Positions 8,253-16,977 of a stretch of DNA of 64,000 nt are shown here, piece by piece. Made by a program: the position numbers and the translations under genes. Source of the stretch: Flavobacteriaceae bacterium. Lineage in GTDB: Bacteria > Bacteroidota > Bacteroidia > Flavobacteriales > Flavobacteriaceae. The stretch covers positions 20,146 to 84,145 of the forward strand of contig PKDQ01000007.1 in assembly GCA_002862645.1 (NCBI GenBank), given 5' to 3'. Positions within the stretch are counted from its first letter, which is position 1; the number at the start of each line of letters is the position of its first letter. The notes under the pieces are model-generated. The model made no database searches. It was not told where the DNA came from and saw only the letters and a list, made by a program, of their open reading frames with translations.

Positions 8253-10688
8253 TTATTGTGGATCTACATCAATACTGGAGTTTACTTGGTTAAACGCACC
8301 AACCATTCCAAAGCTTTTTAACAGGTCTGATAGTCGTTTTTTTGCTGCCGATTGGGAGGCCTCTAGTGGTAGTTTAATTAAAAGATGAAGAATATAATAG
8401 TTGCGTACACGACCAACAGCCGGAGCAACAGGACCAAGAACATGAGAAAAACGCACGACTAATCCTTTTTTTAACCACGCACTAGCCGTGATAAGGGTAG
8501 ACATATTTTTGTGTTTGAGCTCAACACGCATCATCCGCCTATATGGTGGGTAGCCAAATTGTTCCCGCTGCCGTATTTGCAGTTCATAAAAAGAAGCATA
8601 ATCGTAATTACTGACAAAATTCAAGACGGGGTGTTGTGGCTGAAAGGTTTGGATCAATACCTTACTTTCATCCCCTAGCCTACCGGCCCTACCCGCCACT
8701 TGAGTTAACACTTGGAAGGCACGCTCATGGGCACGGAAATCAGGGAAATGCAAAAAGTTATCAGCAGACAATACCCCAACGAGTGTTACTTGCTTAAAGT
8801 CCAACCCTTTTGTGATCATTTGTGTGCCAATTAAAATATCTATTTCTTGATGTGAAAAAGCATTGATCAGTTTTTGATGGGCATGTTTTTTTCTTGTAGT
8901 GTCTAAATCCATCCTTGAAATCCGTGCTGACGGAAACAAAGCCTGCACTTCTTCTTCTAATTGCTGGGTACCTAACCCTTGTGATTGGGGTGCAAGCGTA
9001 CCACAAGCCTTGCAAGCTGGGGTATACGGTTCTGTATAGCCACAATAGTGGCAACGCAACTCCTTTGAAACTTGATGATAAGTGAGGCTCACATCGCAAC
9101 TTGGACATTGGGGTACATGAGCACATTGACGACATTCGACAAAAGAGGCATAACCACGACGGTTTTGAAAAAGTAAAATCTGTTTACCCGAAATCAAGGT
9201 TTCTTCCATGGCTTGAATAAGTGGCTGAGCCAAATGACCTCTCATTTGTTTTTTACGATACGCCTCGCTCAAATCAACATAGGATATAACGGGCATTTGT
9301 GCGTCCCTGTATCGGGCTATCATACTTACCAACCCATACTTGCCCGACTGTGCATGCGCATAGCTTTCAACGGTTGGCGTTGCAGAACCCAAAACAACTT
9401 TTGCTTGATGCATCCGAGATAACACCATAGCAGCATCCCGAGCATGATAACGGGGAGAAGCTTCAAATTGTTTGTACGACATCTCGTGTGATTCATCCAC
9501 CACAACCAGACCCAAATTTTGAAAAGGCAGCAAAACCGCAGAGCGTGCGCCAAGAACCAATCGGGCTTCTTCTTTGTTTGCCAGGATTTTATTCCAAGTC
9601 TCGGTTCGTTCTTGTGGGCTATATCGTGAATGATAAACCACCAACTGCTTACCGAAAAAAGTGTGTAAACGTTGCATCAGCTGCGTGGTTAGTCCAATCT
9701 CAGGCACCAAAAACAAGACTTGTTTACCCTTGGACAGTTGCTGGGCAATAAGATGCATGTATACTTCTGTTTTTCCAGAGCCCGTGATGCCGTGAAGCAA
9801 TACAATATCTTTTGTTTTCCAGTGGGTTTCGATAGCTAATTTAGCTTCCCCCTGTGGGTCGCTAAGTGGCATTAGGGGGTCGTCTGAAGTGAGTTTGGGT
9901 GGCAAGCGATCCATCAAGCGCTGAAACTTTGTCAATACCTCATTCCTAAGAAGTGTCTTAAGTGAGGAAGGACTAACTGTTTCAATTTTGGAAAATTCCG
10001 ACATAACAACAGGTGCCTTTTGCTGAAGGAATGTTAATAGGGTTTTGTATTGCTTTGGCTTAACAACAAGTTGGTCCATAACGGTCTTTAGGGCATCATC
10101 TCCTTTTATATTTGGATGAAGGATAAGTTCCGTTTGTTGCTTGCGTATATATTTGGCATAAACCTCCTCTTTTAGCGAAACATAGCCCGCAGCTACCAAT
10201 TCTTTTAAAATGGCGTAGGGGTTTTTAATCGAAACTAACTGCTGGATCTGTGCTATGGAATAGGTGCTGTTGGTTTCCAACTGCTCAAGCAATACAAATG
10301 CATTCTTAGAACCTTTACTGGGGAGCTGTTCCCATTCGTGTGTGACGATCTCGGTTTCACTTTCCAACAGCATCAACGATGGCATGGCTGTTCGCAGCAC
10401 CAACCCAATTGGAGATAGGTAATAGTCTGCAATCCAACGCAAGAACTTTAGTTGTATTGGTTGCAGCACAGCTTCCATGTCAATTATGCTATCTATCTGT
10501 TTGGGAGTATAGGTCTTTGGAGGTACTTGATGTGTGTGCCAGACAATGGCGGTGTACTTTTTACGCTTGCCAAAAGGGACAAGGATCCGCATACCCGGCT
10601 GAATAACTTTAGCCTCTGCCGGAGTAATCTCATAAGTGAAGGTCTCTTTAATCGGCAAAGGAAGAACAACATCTAAAAAAAACGACAT
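8253..10688 (-). CDS. priA: Primosomal protein N' (replication restart helicase PriA)
   Basis: A superfamily 2 3'-5' DNA helicase that reloads the replisome at stalled forks. The 811 residues are within the family range. The N-terminal 3'-BD domain starts FFLDVVLPLPIKETFTYE. The helicase core shows Walker A GITGSGKTEVYM, motif II as DESHEMSYKQ (many relatives have DEEH), GSATPTVESY, and the late motifs GTQMITKGLDF and VAGRAGR. Between the two helicase lobes are paired cysteine clusters (CRQCAHVPQCPSC and CHYCGYTEPYTPACKACG) for zinc. It lies only 2 bp after the YihY-family gene and is likely co-transcribed with it. Confidence 0.96.
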   Translation of the reverse strand: MSFFLDVVLPLPIKETFTYEITPAEAKVIQPGMRILVPFGKRKKYTAIVWHTHQVPPKTYTPKQIDSIIDMEAVLQPIQLKFLRWIADYYLSPIGLVLRTAMPSLMLLESETEIVTHEWEQLPSKGSKNAFVLLEQLETNSTYSIAQIQQLVSIKNPYAILKELVAAGYVSLKEEVYAKYIRKQQTELILHPNIKGDDALKTVMDQLVVKPKQYKTLLTFLQQKAPVVMSEFSKIETVSPSSLKTLLRNEVLTKFQRLMDRLPPKLTSDDPLMPLSDPQGEAKLAIETHWKTKDIVLLHGITGSGKTEVYMHLIAQQLSKGKQVLFLVPEIGLTTQLMQRLHTFFGKQLVVYHSRYSPQERTETWNKILANKEEARLVLGARSAVLLPFQNLGLVVVDESHEMSYKQFEASPRYHARDAAMVLSRMHQAKVVLGSATPTVESYAHAQSGKYGLVSMIARYRDAQMPVISYVDLSEAYRKKQMRGHLAQPLIQAMEETLISGKQILLFQNRRGYASFVECRQCAHVPQCPSCDVSLTYHQVSKELRCHYCGYTEPYTPACKACGTLAPQSQGLGTQQLEEEVQALFPSARISRMDLDTTRKKHAHQKLINAFSHQEIDILIGTQMITKGLDFKQVTLVGVLSADNFLHFPDFRAHERAFQVLTQVAGRAGRLGDESKVLIQTFQPQHPVLNFVSNYDYASFYELQIRQREQFGYPPYRRMMRVELKHKNMSTLITASAWLKKGLVVRFSHVLGPVAPAVGRVRNYYILHLLIKLPLEASQSAAKKRLSDLLKSFGMVGAFNQVNSSIDVDPQ

Positions 10689-10690
10689 GC

Positions 10691-11560
10691 TTAGGGTTGT
10701 TTTAGCTTAGCGATGGATGCATTGAGCTCAAAACCCAACAACAATACAATTGCATTAAGCCATATATACAGCATCAAAATCAAGATTGCCCCTATAGAGC
10801 CGTAGAGTTGGTTATAAGAACTAAAATTATCTATATAAACCCCAAAGCCGTAGGAGGTTAAGGCAAATAGGCAAGTGGTAACTAAAGCGCCTGTCGAGAA
10901 AAAACTGGAAAATCCACGGTGCGTACCAAAGTAGAAGAGAATGGCACTAACAAGATAGGCTATTCCCAAGAAAAAAATGATGCGAACCCAAGGACTTAAC
11001 TCAAATCCAAAATCAAATGTTTGTGCCAACAACAACTCAAAAAATAAATACCCAGCAATAGAAATCAAGAATAAAATACCCAACAATACCCCAACGCCTA
11101 ATGCATAAATGTACTGCCTAACAAAATGACGAGAAAGTGTTATGTGAACCGATTCGCTAAAGCCACCAAAAATGGCATTAACGCCATTGGCCATAAAAAA
11201 TATAGACAACACAAAAGTCGAAGACAACAAGCCTCCTCTGGGCTTGGATTGAATATCATAAAGCACGCCGTTCAAAAAATCCTGAGCTTCAGAGGGTGCA
11301 ATAGACAAGAAAAAGGAAGAGAACGTATTTTCCACATTATCAATGGGCACAAACGGAATAATATTAAGTACAAAAATCAAAAAGGGAAACAGTGATAGAA
11401 AAAAGCTAAAGGCAATACTGCTGGCACGAGTAGTCAACGTTCCTTTCAGAATTCCAATGCCATAGAGGTCTAGTAATTGATACAAGGAAATAGACTTAGC
11501 GTCGCCAAACCGTATGTTTTGAAGCCATCCTTTGAGTTTTTGTTTGCTTTTTTGCAGCAT
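10691..11560 (-). CDS. YihY/BrkB-family inner membrane protein
   Basis: An integral membrane protein of 289 residues of the YihY/BrkB (UPF0761) family, whose transport role is not settled; it is not RNase BN as once proposed. The family features are seen: RASSIAFSFFLSLFPFLIFVL near residue 45, a second segment LSSTFVLSIFFMANGVNAIFGGF, and the late NQLYGSIGAILILMLYIWLNA. About six membrane helices can be counted. The short N-terminal tail is basic. The ATG at 11560 is separated by only 4 nt from a TACCTTTA box. It is divergent from rlmH and leads into priA. Confidence 0.9.
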   Translation of the reverse strand: MLQKSKQKLKGWLQNIRFGDAKSISLYQLLDLYGIGILKGTLTTRASSIAFSFFLSLFPFLIFVLNIIPFVPIDNVENTFSSFFLSIAPSEAQDFLNGVLYDIQSKPRGGLLSSTFVLSIFFMANGVNAIFGGFSESVHITLSRHFVRQYIYALGVGVLLGILFLISIAGYLFFELLLAQTFDFGFELSPWVRIIFFLGIAYLVSAILFYFGTHRGFSSFFSTGALVTTCLFALTSYGFGVYIDNFSSYNQLYGSIGAILILMLYIWLNAIVLLLGFELNASIAKLKQP

Positions 11561-11564
11561 GCTG

Positions 11565-11572
11565 TAAAGGTA
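11565..11572 (-). promoter_or_regulatory. Putative -7 box 4 nt before the YihY-family start codon
   Basis: The minus strand reads TACCTTTA, then CAGC, then ATG at 11560. The expected transcription start would fall on or next to the A of the start codon. Confidence 0.45.
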
Positions 11573-11605
11573 GCTATTAAAACAAAATGCTTAAACGAGA
11601 ATTGA

Positions 11606-11613
11606 TACCTTAG
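11606..11613 (+). promoter_or_regulatory. Putative -7 box 4 nt before the rlmH start codon
   Basis: TACCTTAG, then CCTT, then ATG at 11618. It resembles TAnnTTTG with one mismatch. It faces the box of the divergent YihY-family gene within a 57-bp intergenic region. Confidence 0.4.
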
Positions 11614-11617
11614 CCTT

Positions 11618-12091
11618 ATGAAAATTCAAGTGATATGCGTAGGCAAAACGCAGCAGGCTGAGCTTAAGAGTTGGTTACCTGATTATTGCAAGCGTTTAAC
11701 GCGCTTCACTTCATTTGATTGGCATGAAATTCCGGATCTAAAAAACACAAAAAATATTCCTCAAAAACAACAAAAAACAAATGAGGGTAAACTAATTTTA
11801 GGAGCTATAAGACCTACCGATACCCTTGTGCTTTTTGACGAGAAGGGCAGTACACATACCTCCAAAGGCTTTGCACAATTTCTTCAAAAAAAAATGAGCG
11901 CAGGGACTAAAAAATTGGTCTTTGTTATTGGAGGTCCTTATGGTTTTTCAGCGCAAGTATACGATAGAGCACAAGGAAAAATAGCCCTTTCGCACATGAC
12001 TTTTTCTCACCAAATGGTCCGTATCTTTGTTGCAGAACAACTCTACCGTGCATTTAGCATTTTGAATAAACAACCCTATCATCACGAATGA
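11618..12091 (+). CDS. rlmH: 23S rRNA (pseudouridine(1915)-N(3))-methyltransferase RlmH
   Basis: A SPOUT-class methyltransferase that uses SAM to methylate pseudouridine 1915 in helix 69 of 23S rRNA. The 157 residues equal the usual length. The trefoil-knot SAM site is seen as VFVIGGPYGFS near residues 103-113, followed by ALSHMTFSHQMVRIFVAEQLYRAF and the terminal NKQPYHHE typical of the family. The stop overlaps the start of the next gene by 4 nt (ATGA), so the two are coupled. Confidence 0.97.
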   Translation: MKIQVICVGKTQQAELKSWLPDYCKRLTRFTSFDWHEIPDLKNTKNIPQKQQKTNEGKLILGAIRPTDTLVLFDEKGSTHTSKGFAQFLQKKMSAGTKKLVFVIGGPYGFSAQVYDRAQGKIALSHMTFSHQMVRIFVAEQLYRAFSILNKQPYHHE

Positions 12092-12666
12092 AAGAACTCA
12101 TATTTGCGACCCACAACCAAAACAAAGTGGAAGAAGTGAAAGCCGTTTTTAATGAGTACAACATCAACAGCTTGGCTGATGTAGATTATCACACTGAAAT
12201 TGAGGAGACTGCAAAAACCTTTGAAGGAAATGCATTACTAAAAGCCAAACATATTTATGACGTTTTTAAAACAGCTGTTTTTGCTGATGACAGTGGCTTG
12301 GAGGTAGCTGAACTCTACGGGGCGCCTGGAGTGTACTCGGCCCGCTTTGCTGGAGAAGAAAAAAATCACAAAAAAAACAACGCCAAACTATTAGAAGTTT
12401 TAGCAGAAGCCACAAACCGAAAAGCGCAATTCAAGACCGTAATTGCTTATGTAGACGCCAATACAACCATTTGCTTTGAAGGCGTAGTAAAGGGTGAAAT
12501 TGCCACTGAGCTAAGTGGAACAGGCGGATTTGGCTATGATCCGCTCTTTGTACCAGAAGGCTATAATGTAACATTTGGAGCGCTACCTAGCGAAGTAAAA
12601 TTAAAATTGAGTCATCGCAGCAGGGCTATTGCCTTATTATTTGAGCATCTTAAATCGCTAACGTAA
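12088..12666 (+). CDS. rdgB: Non-canonical purine NTP pyrophosphatase (RdgB/HAM1 family)
   Basis: Hydrolyses ITP, dITP and XTP to monophosphates and so keeps deaminated purines out of nucleic acids. The 192 residues match the family. The start LIFATHNQNKVEEVKAVF contains the T.N..K nucleotide-binding motif. FADDSGLEV (near 72-80), GVYSARFAG, GGFGYDPLFVPEG and the final KLSHRSRA are further signatures. It overlaps the rlmH stop by 4 nt. Confidence 0.96.
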   Translation: MKELIFATHNQNKVEEVKAVFNEYNINSLADVDYHTEIEETAKTFEGNALLKAKHIYDVFKTAVFADDSGLEVAELYGAPGVYSARFAGEEKNHKKNNAKLLEVLAEATNRKAQFKTVIAYVDANTTICFEGVVKGEIATELSGTGGFGYDPLFVPEGYNVTFGALPSEVKLKLSHRSRAIALLFEHLKSLT

Positions 12667-12727
12667 TGTTAATTTTATATAAAAACATTGCAGAGCATCA
12701 AGGAATGCATTTAGTTTGTAGAAGCAT

Positions 12728-13483
12728 ATGATTAAACATTTTACGCAATTCCTCTTTTTAACAGGCTGCTGTACCATTTTATATGGGCAAGAGGTCATTG
12801 GTATTGTTGAAAATGCCTCAGATCAAAAACCCATTTCAACGGTTCATATCATCAACCTCAACAAGGTGACCATGTCAATTACCAACAAAGAAGGGAAATT
12901 TGCCATTGATGCAGAAGTTAACGACACCCTCTATTTTTCCTATTTAGGCTACAAACCCATTAAGGTCCGCGTTTCTAATGACTTGGTAAAATATCCCAAT
13001 ACCCGCTTTCAGCTCACAGAACTTGCATTGGCCCTAGAAGAAGTGGTCGTACGCCCTTACCAACTCACAGGTTATTTGGATATTGATGCGCGTAATGTTC
13101 CGATCAACCGAACAAGAAGGTACAGCATTCCTGGACTTCCATCGGGTGGATACGAAGCAGGTAACCGAACACCTCTTGGTGAAATTCGCATTTTACAAGC
13201 CATCTCAAACCCTGCTGATTTTTTGTATAATATTTTTGGTAAAAAACCCAAACAACTGCGCAAACTCAAAAAAGCGAGAGCTAACAACGAGATTCGAGAT
13301 CTTTTGGCAGTTAAATACGACAGAAAAACTCTGGAGCAACTCATCCAAATTGACCGAGTTGATCTAGATGAAATATTGCGCAAATGCAACTTCTCTGACA
13401 GCTTTATCAAGGGAGCTAACGACCTGCAAATATTGGAGGCCATCAGCAACTGTTATGAAGAGTATAAAATTCTTAATCGCTAA
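12728..13483 (+). CDS. Exported CarboxypepD_reg-like domain protein
   Basis: A 251-residue exported protein of unknown function. A signal peptide (HFTQFLFLTGCCTILYGQE) ends near residue 22. One CarboxypepD_reg-like beta-sandwich follows (about 23-95: VIGIVENASDQKPISTVHI, then TNKEGKFAI and LYFSYLGYKPIKV), as found at the N-terminus of many Bacteroidetes outer membrane receptors. It is followed not by a barrel but by a basic region of about 150 residues (KKPKQLRKLKKARANNE and later helices). It stands alone on the plus strand between the pyrophosphatase gene and purB. Confidence 0.8.
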   Translation: MIKHFTQFLFLTGCCTILYGQEVIGIVENASDQKPISTVHIINLNKVTMSITNKEGKFAIDAEVNDTLYFSYLGYKPIKVRVSNDLVKYPNTRFQLTELALALEEVVVRPYQLTGYLDIDARNVPINRTRRYSIPGLPSGGYEAGNRTPLGEIRILQAISNPADFLYNIFGKKPKQLRKLKKARANNEIRDLLAVKYDRKTLEQLIQIDRVDLDEILRKCNFSDSFIKGANDLQILEAISNCYEEYKILNR

Positions 13484-13498
13484 AAAAGCTAAATTCGA

Positions 13499-13506
13499 TA
13501 CCTTTG
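13499..13506 (+). promoter_or_regulatory. Putative -7 box of purB
   Basis: TACCTTTG, a full match to TAnnTTTG, 14 nt before the ATG of purB. No TTTG is seen at the usual -33 distance. Confidence 0.5.
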
Positions 13507-13520
13507 TATTTTGAAAGCCT

Positions 13521-14864
13521 ATGTTATTAAACAAATTAAGTGCAATTTCACCTGTTGATGGTCGTTATCGCCCAAAAACAAAATCCCTAAACCCATACTT
13601 TTCAGAATTTGGATTGATTCAATATCGGCTACGTGTTGAGGTGGAATATTTTATAGCCCTGTGCAAACTCCCTTTGCCAGAGCTCAAGGATTTTCCTAGC
13701 GCTGCCATCGAAGAATTACGCAGCGTATACACCCATTTTAATTTAGATCAAGCGCAGGCCATCAAAGACATTGAAAAAGTCACCAACCACGACGTAAAGG
13801 CAGTTGAGTACTTTTTAAAACAACTATTTGACGACTTAAATCTGGGGAAATACAAAGAGTTTATCCACTTTGGACTCACCTCACAGGATATCAACAATAC
13901 AGCTATTCCACTTTCTGTAAAAGAAGCTTACGAATGTGAATATTTACCCAAACTTCAAGAAGTAATCACAGCACTTGAAGCGCTTATGACTAGTTGTGAG
14001 GGTGTAGCCATGTTGGCTAGAACACACGGGCAACCGGCCTCCCCTACGCGTTTGGACAAAGAACTCAACGTATTTAAAACACGTATTGATCAACAACTTT
14101 CATTAATGTCGCAAATTCCCATGGCGGCCAAATTTGGTGGTGCTACTGGAAATTACAACGCACACAAAGTGGCGTATCCGTCTGTGGATTGGCAGGGGTT
14201 TGGGAAGGCATTTGTAGAAAAAACTCTTAGCTTGCACCACTCCTTTCCAACAACACAGATTGAACACTACGACCATTATGCTGCACTTTGTGATGCACAA
14301 AAGCGTATCAACACCATATTGATTGATTTTTCTAGGGATATATGGACATATATTTCTATGGATTATTTCAAACAACAAATTAAAGAGGGAGAAGTTGGTT
14401 CCTCTGCCATGCCCCATAAGGTTAATCCCATCGATTTTGAAAATGCGGAAGGAAACCTAGGCATCGCGAATGCATTGTTAACGCATTTGGCTGAAAAACT
14501 ACCCATATCGCGACTTCAACGCGACTTAACCGACAGTACGGTATTGCGTAACGCAGGCATGCCCTTCGCCCATATGATCATCAGTTTTGAATCCTTAATT
14601 AAAGGTATTGGGAAGCTAGTGGTTAACAAGGGCGCGATACAAGGAGATCTAGACAACAACTGGGCGGTACTCGCAGAAGCCATTCAGACCATTTTGCGTC
14701 GTGAGGGGTACCCAAAACCATATGAGGCACTAAAGGAACTCACACGTACTAACACAGATATAAACGAGGCCTCTATTCGTACATTTATCGAAACCTTAGA
14801 AGTGTCAACTGAAGTAAAAGATGAATTAGGTGCGTTGAGACCAGAAAATTATACGGGTATCTAG
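13521..14864 (+). CDS. purB: Adenylosuccinate lyase
   Basis: Releases fumarate from SAICAR and from adenylosuccinate in purine synthesis. The 447 residues begin LNKLSAISPVDGRYRPKT, typical of the longer bacterial PurB form. The fumarase/aspartase superfamily signature GSSAMPHKVNPIDFENAEGN lies near residues 293-312, and TSQDIN and ARTHGQPASPT carry the other active-site residues. Its last 4 nt overlap the stop of the convergent DUF4252 gene. Confidence 0.97.
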   Translation: MLLNKLSAISPVDGRYRPKTKSLNPYFSEFGLIQYRLRVEVEYFIALCKLPLPELKDFPSAAIEELRSVYTHFNLDQAQAIKDIEKVTNHDVKAVEYFLKQLFDDLNLGKYKEFIHFGLTSQDINNTAIPLSVKEAYECEYLPKLQEVITALEALMTSCEGVAMLARTHGQPASPTRLDKELNVFKTRIDQQLSLMSQIPMAAKFGGATGNYNAHKVAYPSVDWQGFGKAFVEKTLSLHHSFPTTQIEHYDHYAALCDAQKRINTILIDFSRDIWTYISMDYFKQQIKEGEVGSSAMPHKVNPIDFENAEGNLGIANALLTHLAEKLPISRLQRDLTDSTVLRNAGMPFAHMIISFESLIKGIGKLVVNKGAIQGDLDNNWAVLAEAIQTILRREGYPKPYEALKELTRTNTDINEASIRTFIETLEVSTEVKDELGALRPENYTGI

Positions 14865-15385
14865 AGCATTTGGCCTATGGCCTCAACAGCGTTATCTAGA
14901 GCTCCCTCACGCTCAAGCGCTTTCGCGAGTAAAACCGCTTTTTCTACTTGCATTTTACTCCCTATTAGTCGGGCTAATAAAAAGCCTTGATCAGCGGCTG
15001 CACCAAAAAATACGATCTCATCAGGACGTTCAATACTCCCTTCAAGAAGTAATTTTCCGGTAAATTGACGATCACTTAATGCCATTAAAGGATCGAATTG
15101 TTCGCCATCAATAATCTGGCGCACTGCTGCTAACTCCACGGGGAATTGGGCTGCATTTGCGCCTGTCTTGCGAAACATCAACACATTGAGTTTTTGAAAA
15201 GATTCTAAAGCTGCTTGCTCCTCCAGATTTAAGATCTCATTATTAATATCCAAAAATGAAGTAGGTATATCAATGACAAGAAAATTGGGTTCTTCAGATT
15301 TAGCAACGTAATAATCTTGAATACTCTGAGTATTGGAGCAACCAAAAAAGGTCAAAGTAACAACAAAAAATAATAGTCTTTTCAT
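14861..15385 (-). CDS. DUF4252 lipoprotein
   Basis: A lipoprotein of about 174 residues in the DUF4252 family; function unknown. The start KRLLFFVVTLTFFGCSNTQ carries a signal peptide with a lipobox ending in Cys. The body holds the family pattern of an FLDI segment, a LNVLMFRKTGANAAQF segment and a C-terminal acidic part. ATG 15385 lies directly after the stop of the first DUF4252 gene; ATG 15397 is a possible alternative that would overlap it. It is the last gene of the sigma factor operon, where two DUF4252 genes in a row follow an ECF sigma gene, a layout common in flavobacteria. Confidence 0.8.
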   Translation of the reverse strand: MKRLLFFVVTLTFFGCSNTQSIQDYYVAKSEEPNFLVIDIPTSFLDINNEILNLEEQAALESFQKLNVLMFRKTGANAAQFPVELAAVRQIIDGEQFDPLMALSDRQFTGKLLLEGSIERPDEIVFFGAAADQGFLLARLIGSKMQVEKAVLLAKALEREGALDNAVEAIGQML

Positions 15386-15386
15386 C

Positions 15387-15932
15387 TTATTTTTCATTTA
15401 GTTTTCCCAATTGCTGACCACCTGGGAGATTCATCTCATTTACAAGCTTGGAAATTTGGGTTAGGTCAATATCTCCATTAAGGTAGAGTAAGACGGTTTC
15501 TGGTTTACGATTGCCGAGTTTTATTTGATTTTCATTTATGTCGGTTACGAACATAAGAAGCTTCTTAACCTTATCGTCATTTTTTGTCGATTTGACATAA
15601 AAATTGACATGCGCTCCTTTTTCTCTTACACGCATCAATTCCTCTAAATTTTGAGTCTTAACATGTTGGTCTACCCATGATTGAATTTCAGTAGATATGT
15701 CTCTACTTTCTGTGGTTATGACCTTAAAACTTTCGATTTCCTCTACAAGCCTTAAAAATTTATCGGCCTCTGGATCGCTTGTTTCTATGCTTAGTTTGGC
15801 AAGCATTTGAAACATTTTTGGGCTAATCGAAAAATAACTAACACTGTCGTCATATTCATACTTTTCAAACACGTCTTGTCCCCAACTAAACGCAGTTGTT
15901 ACAAGGGCTATCAATAGGATACTCTTTTTCAT
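15387..15932 (-). CDS. DUF4252 exported protein
   Basis: A 181-residue DUF4252 family protein of unknown function. A signal peptide (KKSILLIALVTTAFSWGQ) ends near residue 19, without a lipobox. The rest has an amphipathic start (VSYFSISPKMFQMLAKLSI), a KVITTESRDIS segment and the late VLLYLNGDIDLTQISKLVNEM. It lies 2 bp after the putative anti-sigma gene and directly before the DUF4252 lipoprotein gene, so both probably belong to the regulon of the ECF sigma factor. Confidence 0.82.
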   Translation of the reverse strand: MKKSILLIALVTTAFSWGQDVFEKYEYDDSVSYFSISPKMFQMLAKLSIETSDPEADKFLRLVEEIESFKVITTESRDISTEIQSWVDQHVKTQNLEELMRVREKGAHVNFYVKSTKNDDKVKKLLMFVTDINENQIKLGNRKPETVLLYLNGDIDLTQISKLVNEMNLPGGQQLGKLNEK

Positions 15933-15934
15933 AA

Positions 15935-16366
15935 TTAATCTGTATTTATAAATTTGTTAGTGGCTTGATTAAAGGTTCCAATATGTGCTAAACCTTCATG
16001 GCATTTGTTTAGTTTTTGAGACACAAAATACATATGTGCCTTAAACTCTTCAAACACAATTTCTTCGGGGATAGGCTGAATCGCTTGTGTGGAATTTATT
16101 TGTGTCATAAAAAACCCGAAAATCGCTATCGCAGCTATGGCTACAGCCCTACGCCAATTGGTTTTTGAAGCCGGCTTTACAGCTAATTTCCCTTTGTAGT
16201 TTTGCCTACGTTCATCTGCTATAGCCTCAAAATAAGGCTTGAATTGCACAAGATTAGCGTCAACTACTGGCTGTGTAAAGTAATCCTTAAGAATCACCTC
16301 TTGTTCACGTGTTGTTTGACCCGCAAAATACAAGTATACGTATTTATGAACCTGTTTCAATTCCAT
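15935..16366 (-). CDS. Putative membrane anti-sigma factor-like protein
   Basis: A 143-residue protein with one predicted membrane helix (RRAVAIAAIAIFGFFMTQI, about residues 71-89). A cytoplasmic N-terminal part of about 70 residues starts MELKQVHKYVYLYFAG, and a periplasmic tail of about 50 residues follows. It resembles no named family that I can be sure of. Its start overlaps the end of the ECF sigma gene by 23 nt, the usual sign of a sigma/anti-sigma pair. The anti-sigma role is inferred from topology and position only. Confidence 0.65.
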   Translation of the reverse strand: MELKQVHKYVYLYFAGQTTREQEVILKDYFTQPVVDANLVQFKPYFEAIADERRQNYKGKLAVKPASKTNWRRAVAIAAIAIFGFFMTQINSTQAIQPIPEEIVFEEFKAHMYFVSQKLNKCHEGLAHIGTFNQATNKFINTD

Positions 16367-16862
16367 GATTGTGTGCTTTAATGAGTTGTGTTTTAATTTT
16401 TTTTCGAGCTCTTGAAAGCGCTACGCGTACTGCACCTTCTGATAGTTCGGTAATTTGGGCAATGGTTTCAAAATCGTATTGTTCAATATCGCGAAGTTGT
16501 AAAACCAGTTGTTGTTGCTTAGGAAGATCTTTCATAAAGACCGTTAGTTTAGAAACGCTGTCACGTGTATCAATTTGTTTATCAAGTGAGGTAGTTGCCT
16601 TGTCGTGATGGTAATGTACCAGTCGTAATTGTGAAGCTTGCTTTGACTTTAACCTGTCCAAACAATAGTTTTTGGTCATTGTCATAGCATAGCCTTCAAT
16701 ATTTGATAATTTTGCTTTCTGTATCATATTTGTCCACAATTTTGTTATTACTTCTTGAACTGCATCTTCAGCTTCTTCGGAGGATGTCAACAACCGCTTT
16801 GCTAGGCGAAACATGCTGTCTTGAACATTCAATATTTGTTTTAAATATGTTCGCTTATCCAT
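16344..16862 (-). CDS. ECF-type RNA polymerase sigma factor
   Basis: A sigma-70 family ECF factor of about 172 residues. Region 2 runs from MFRLAKRLLTSSEEAEDAVQE through KLWTN to GYAMTMTKNYCLDRLK. Region 4 is PKQQQLVLQLRDIEQYDFETIAQ followed by the helix-turn-helix LSEGAVRVALSRARKKIK. I prefer ATG 16862 (MDKRTYLKQIL) over the upstream TTG at 16913, because it fits the family start. It heads an operon with a membrane protein and two DUF4252 proteins and is divergent from the S41 peptidase gene. It probably controls its own operon. Confidence 0.92.
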   Translation of the reverse strand: MDKRTYLKQILNVQDSMFRLAKRLLTSSEEAEDAVQEVITKLWTNMIQKAKLSNIEGYAMTMTKNYCLDRLKSKQASQLRLVHYHHDKATTSLDKQIDTRDSVSKLTVFMKDLPKQQQLVLQLRDIEQYDFETIAQITELSEGAVRVALSRARKKIKTQLIKAHNHGIETGS

Positions 16863-16977
16863 GTCGCAGGTCGTAAATTTGTTGGGTATTTGTACAATTA
16901 ACGATTTTAGCAATACCTTGTTACAAAATAGGGAAATTTATTTTTATTAATTTAGCTAAGGCTATGTGCTCAATCTT

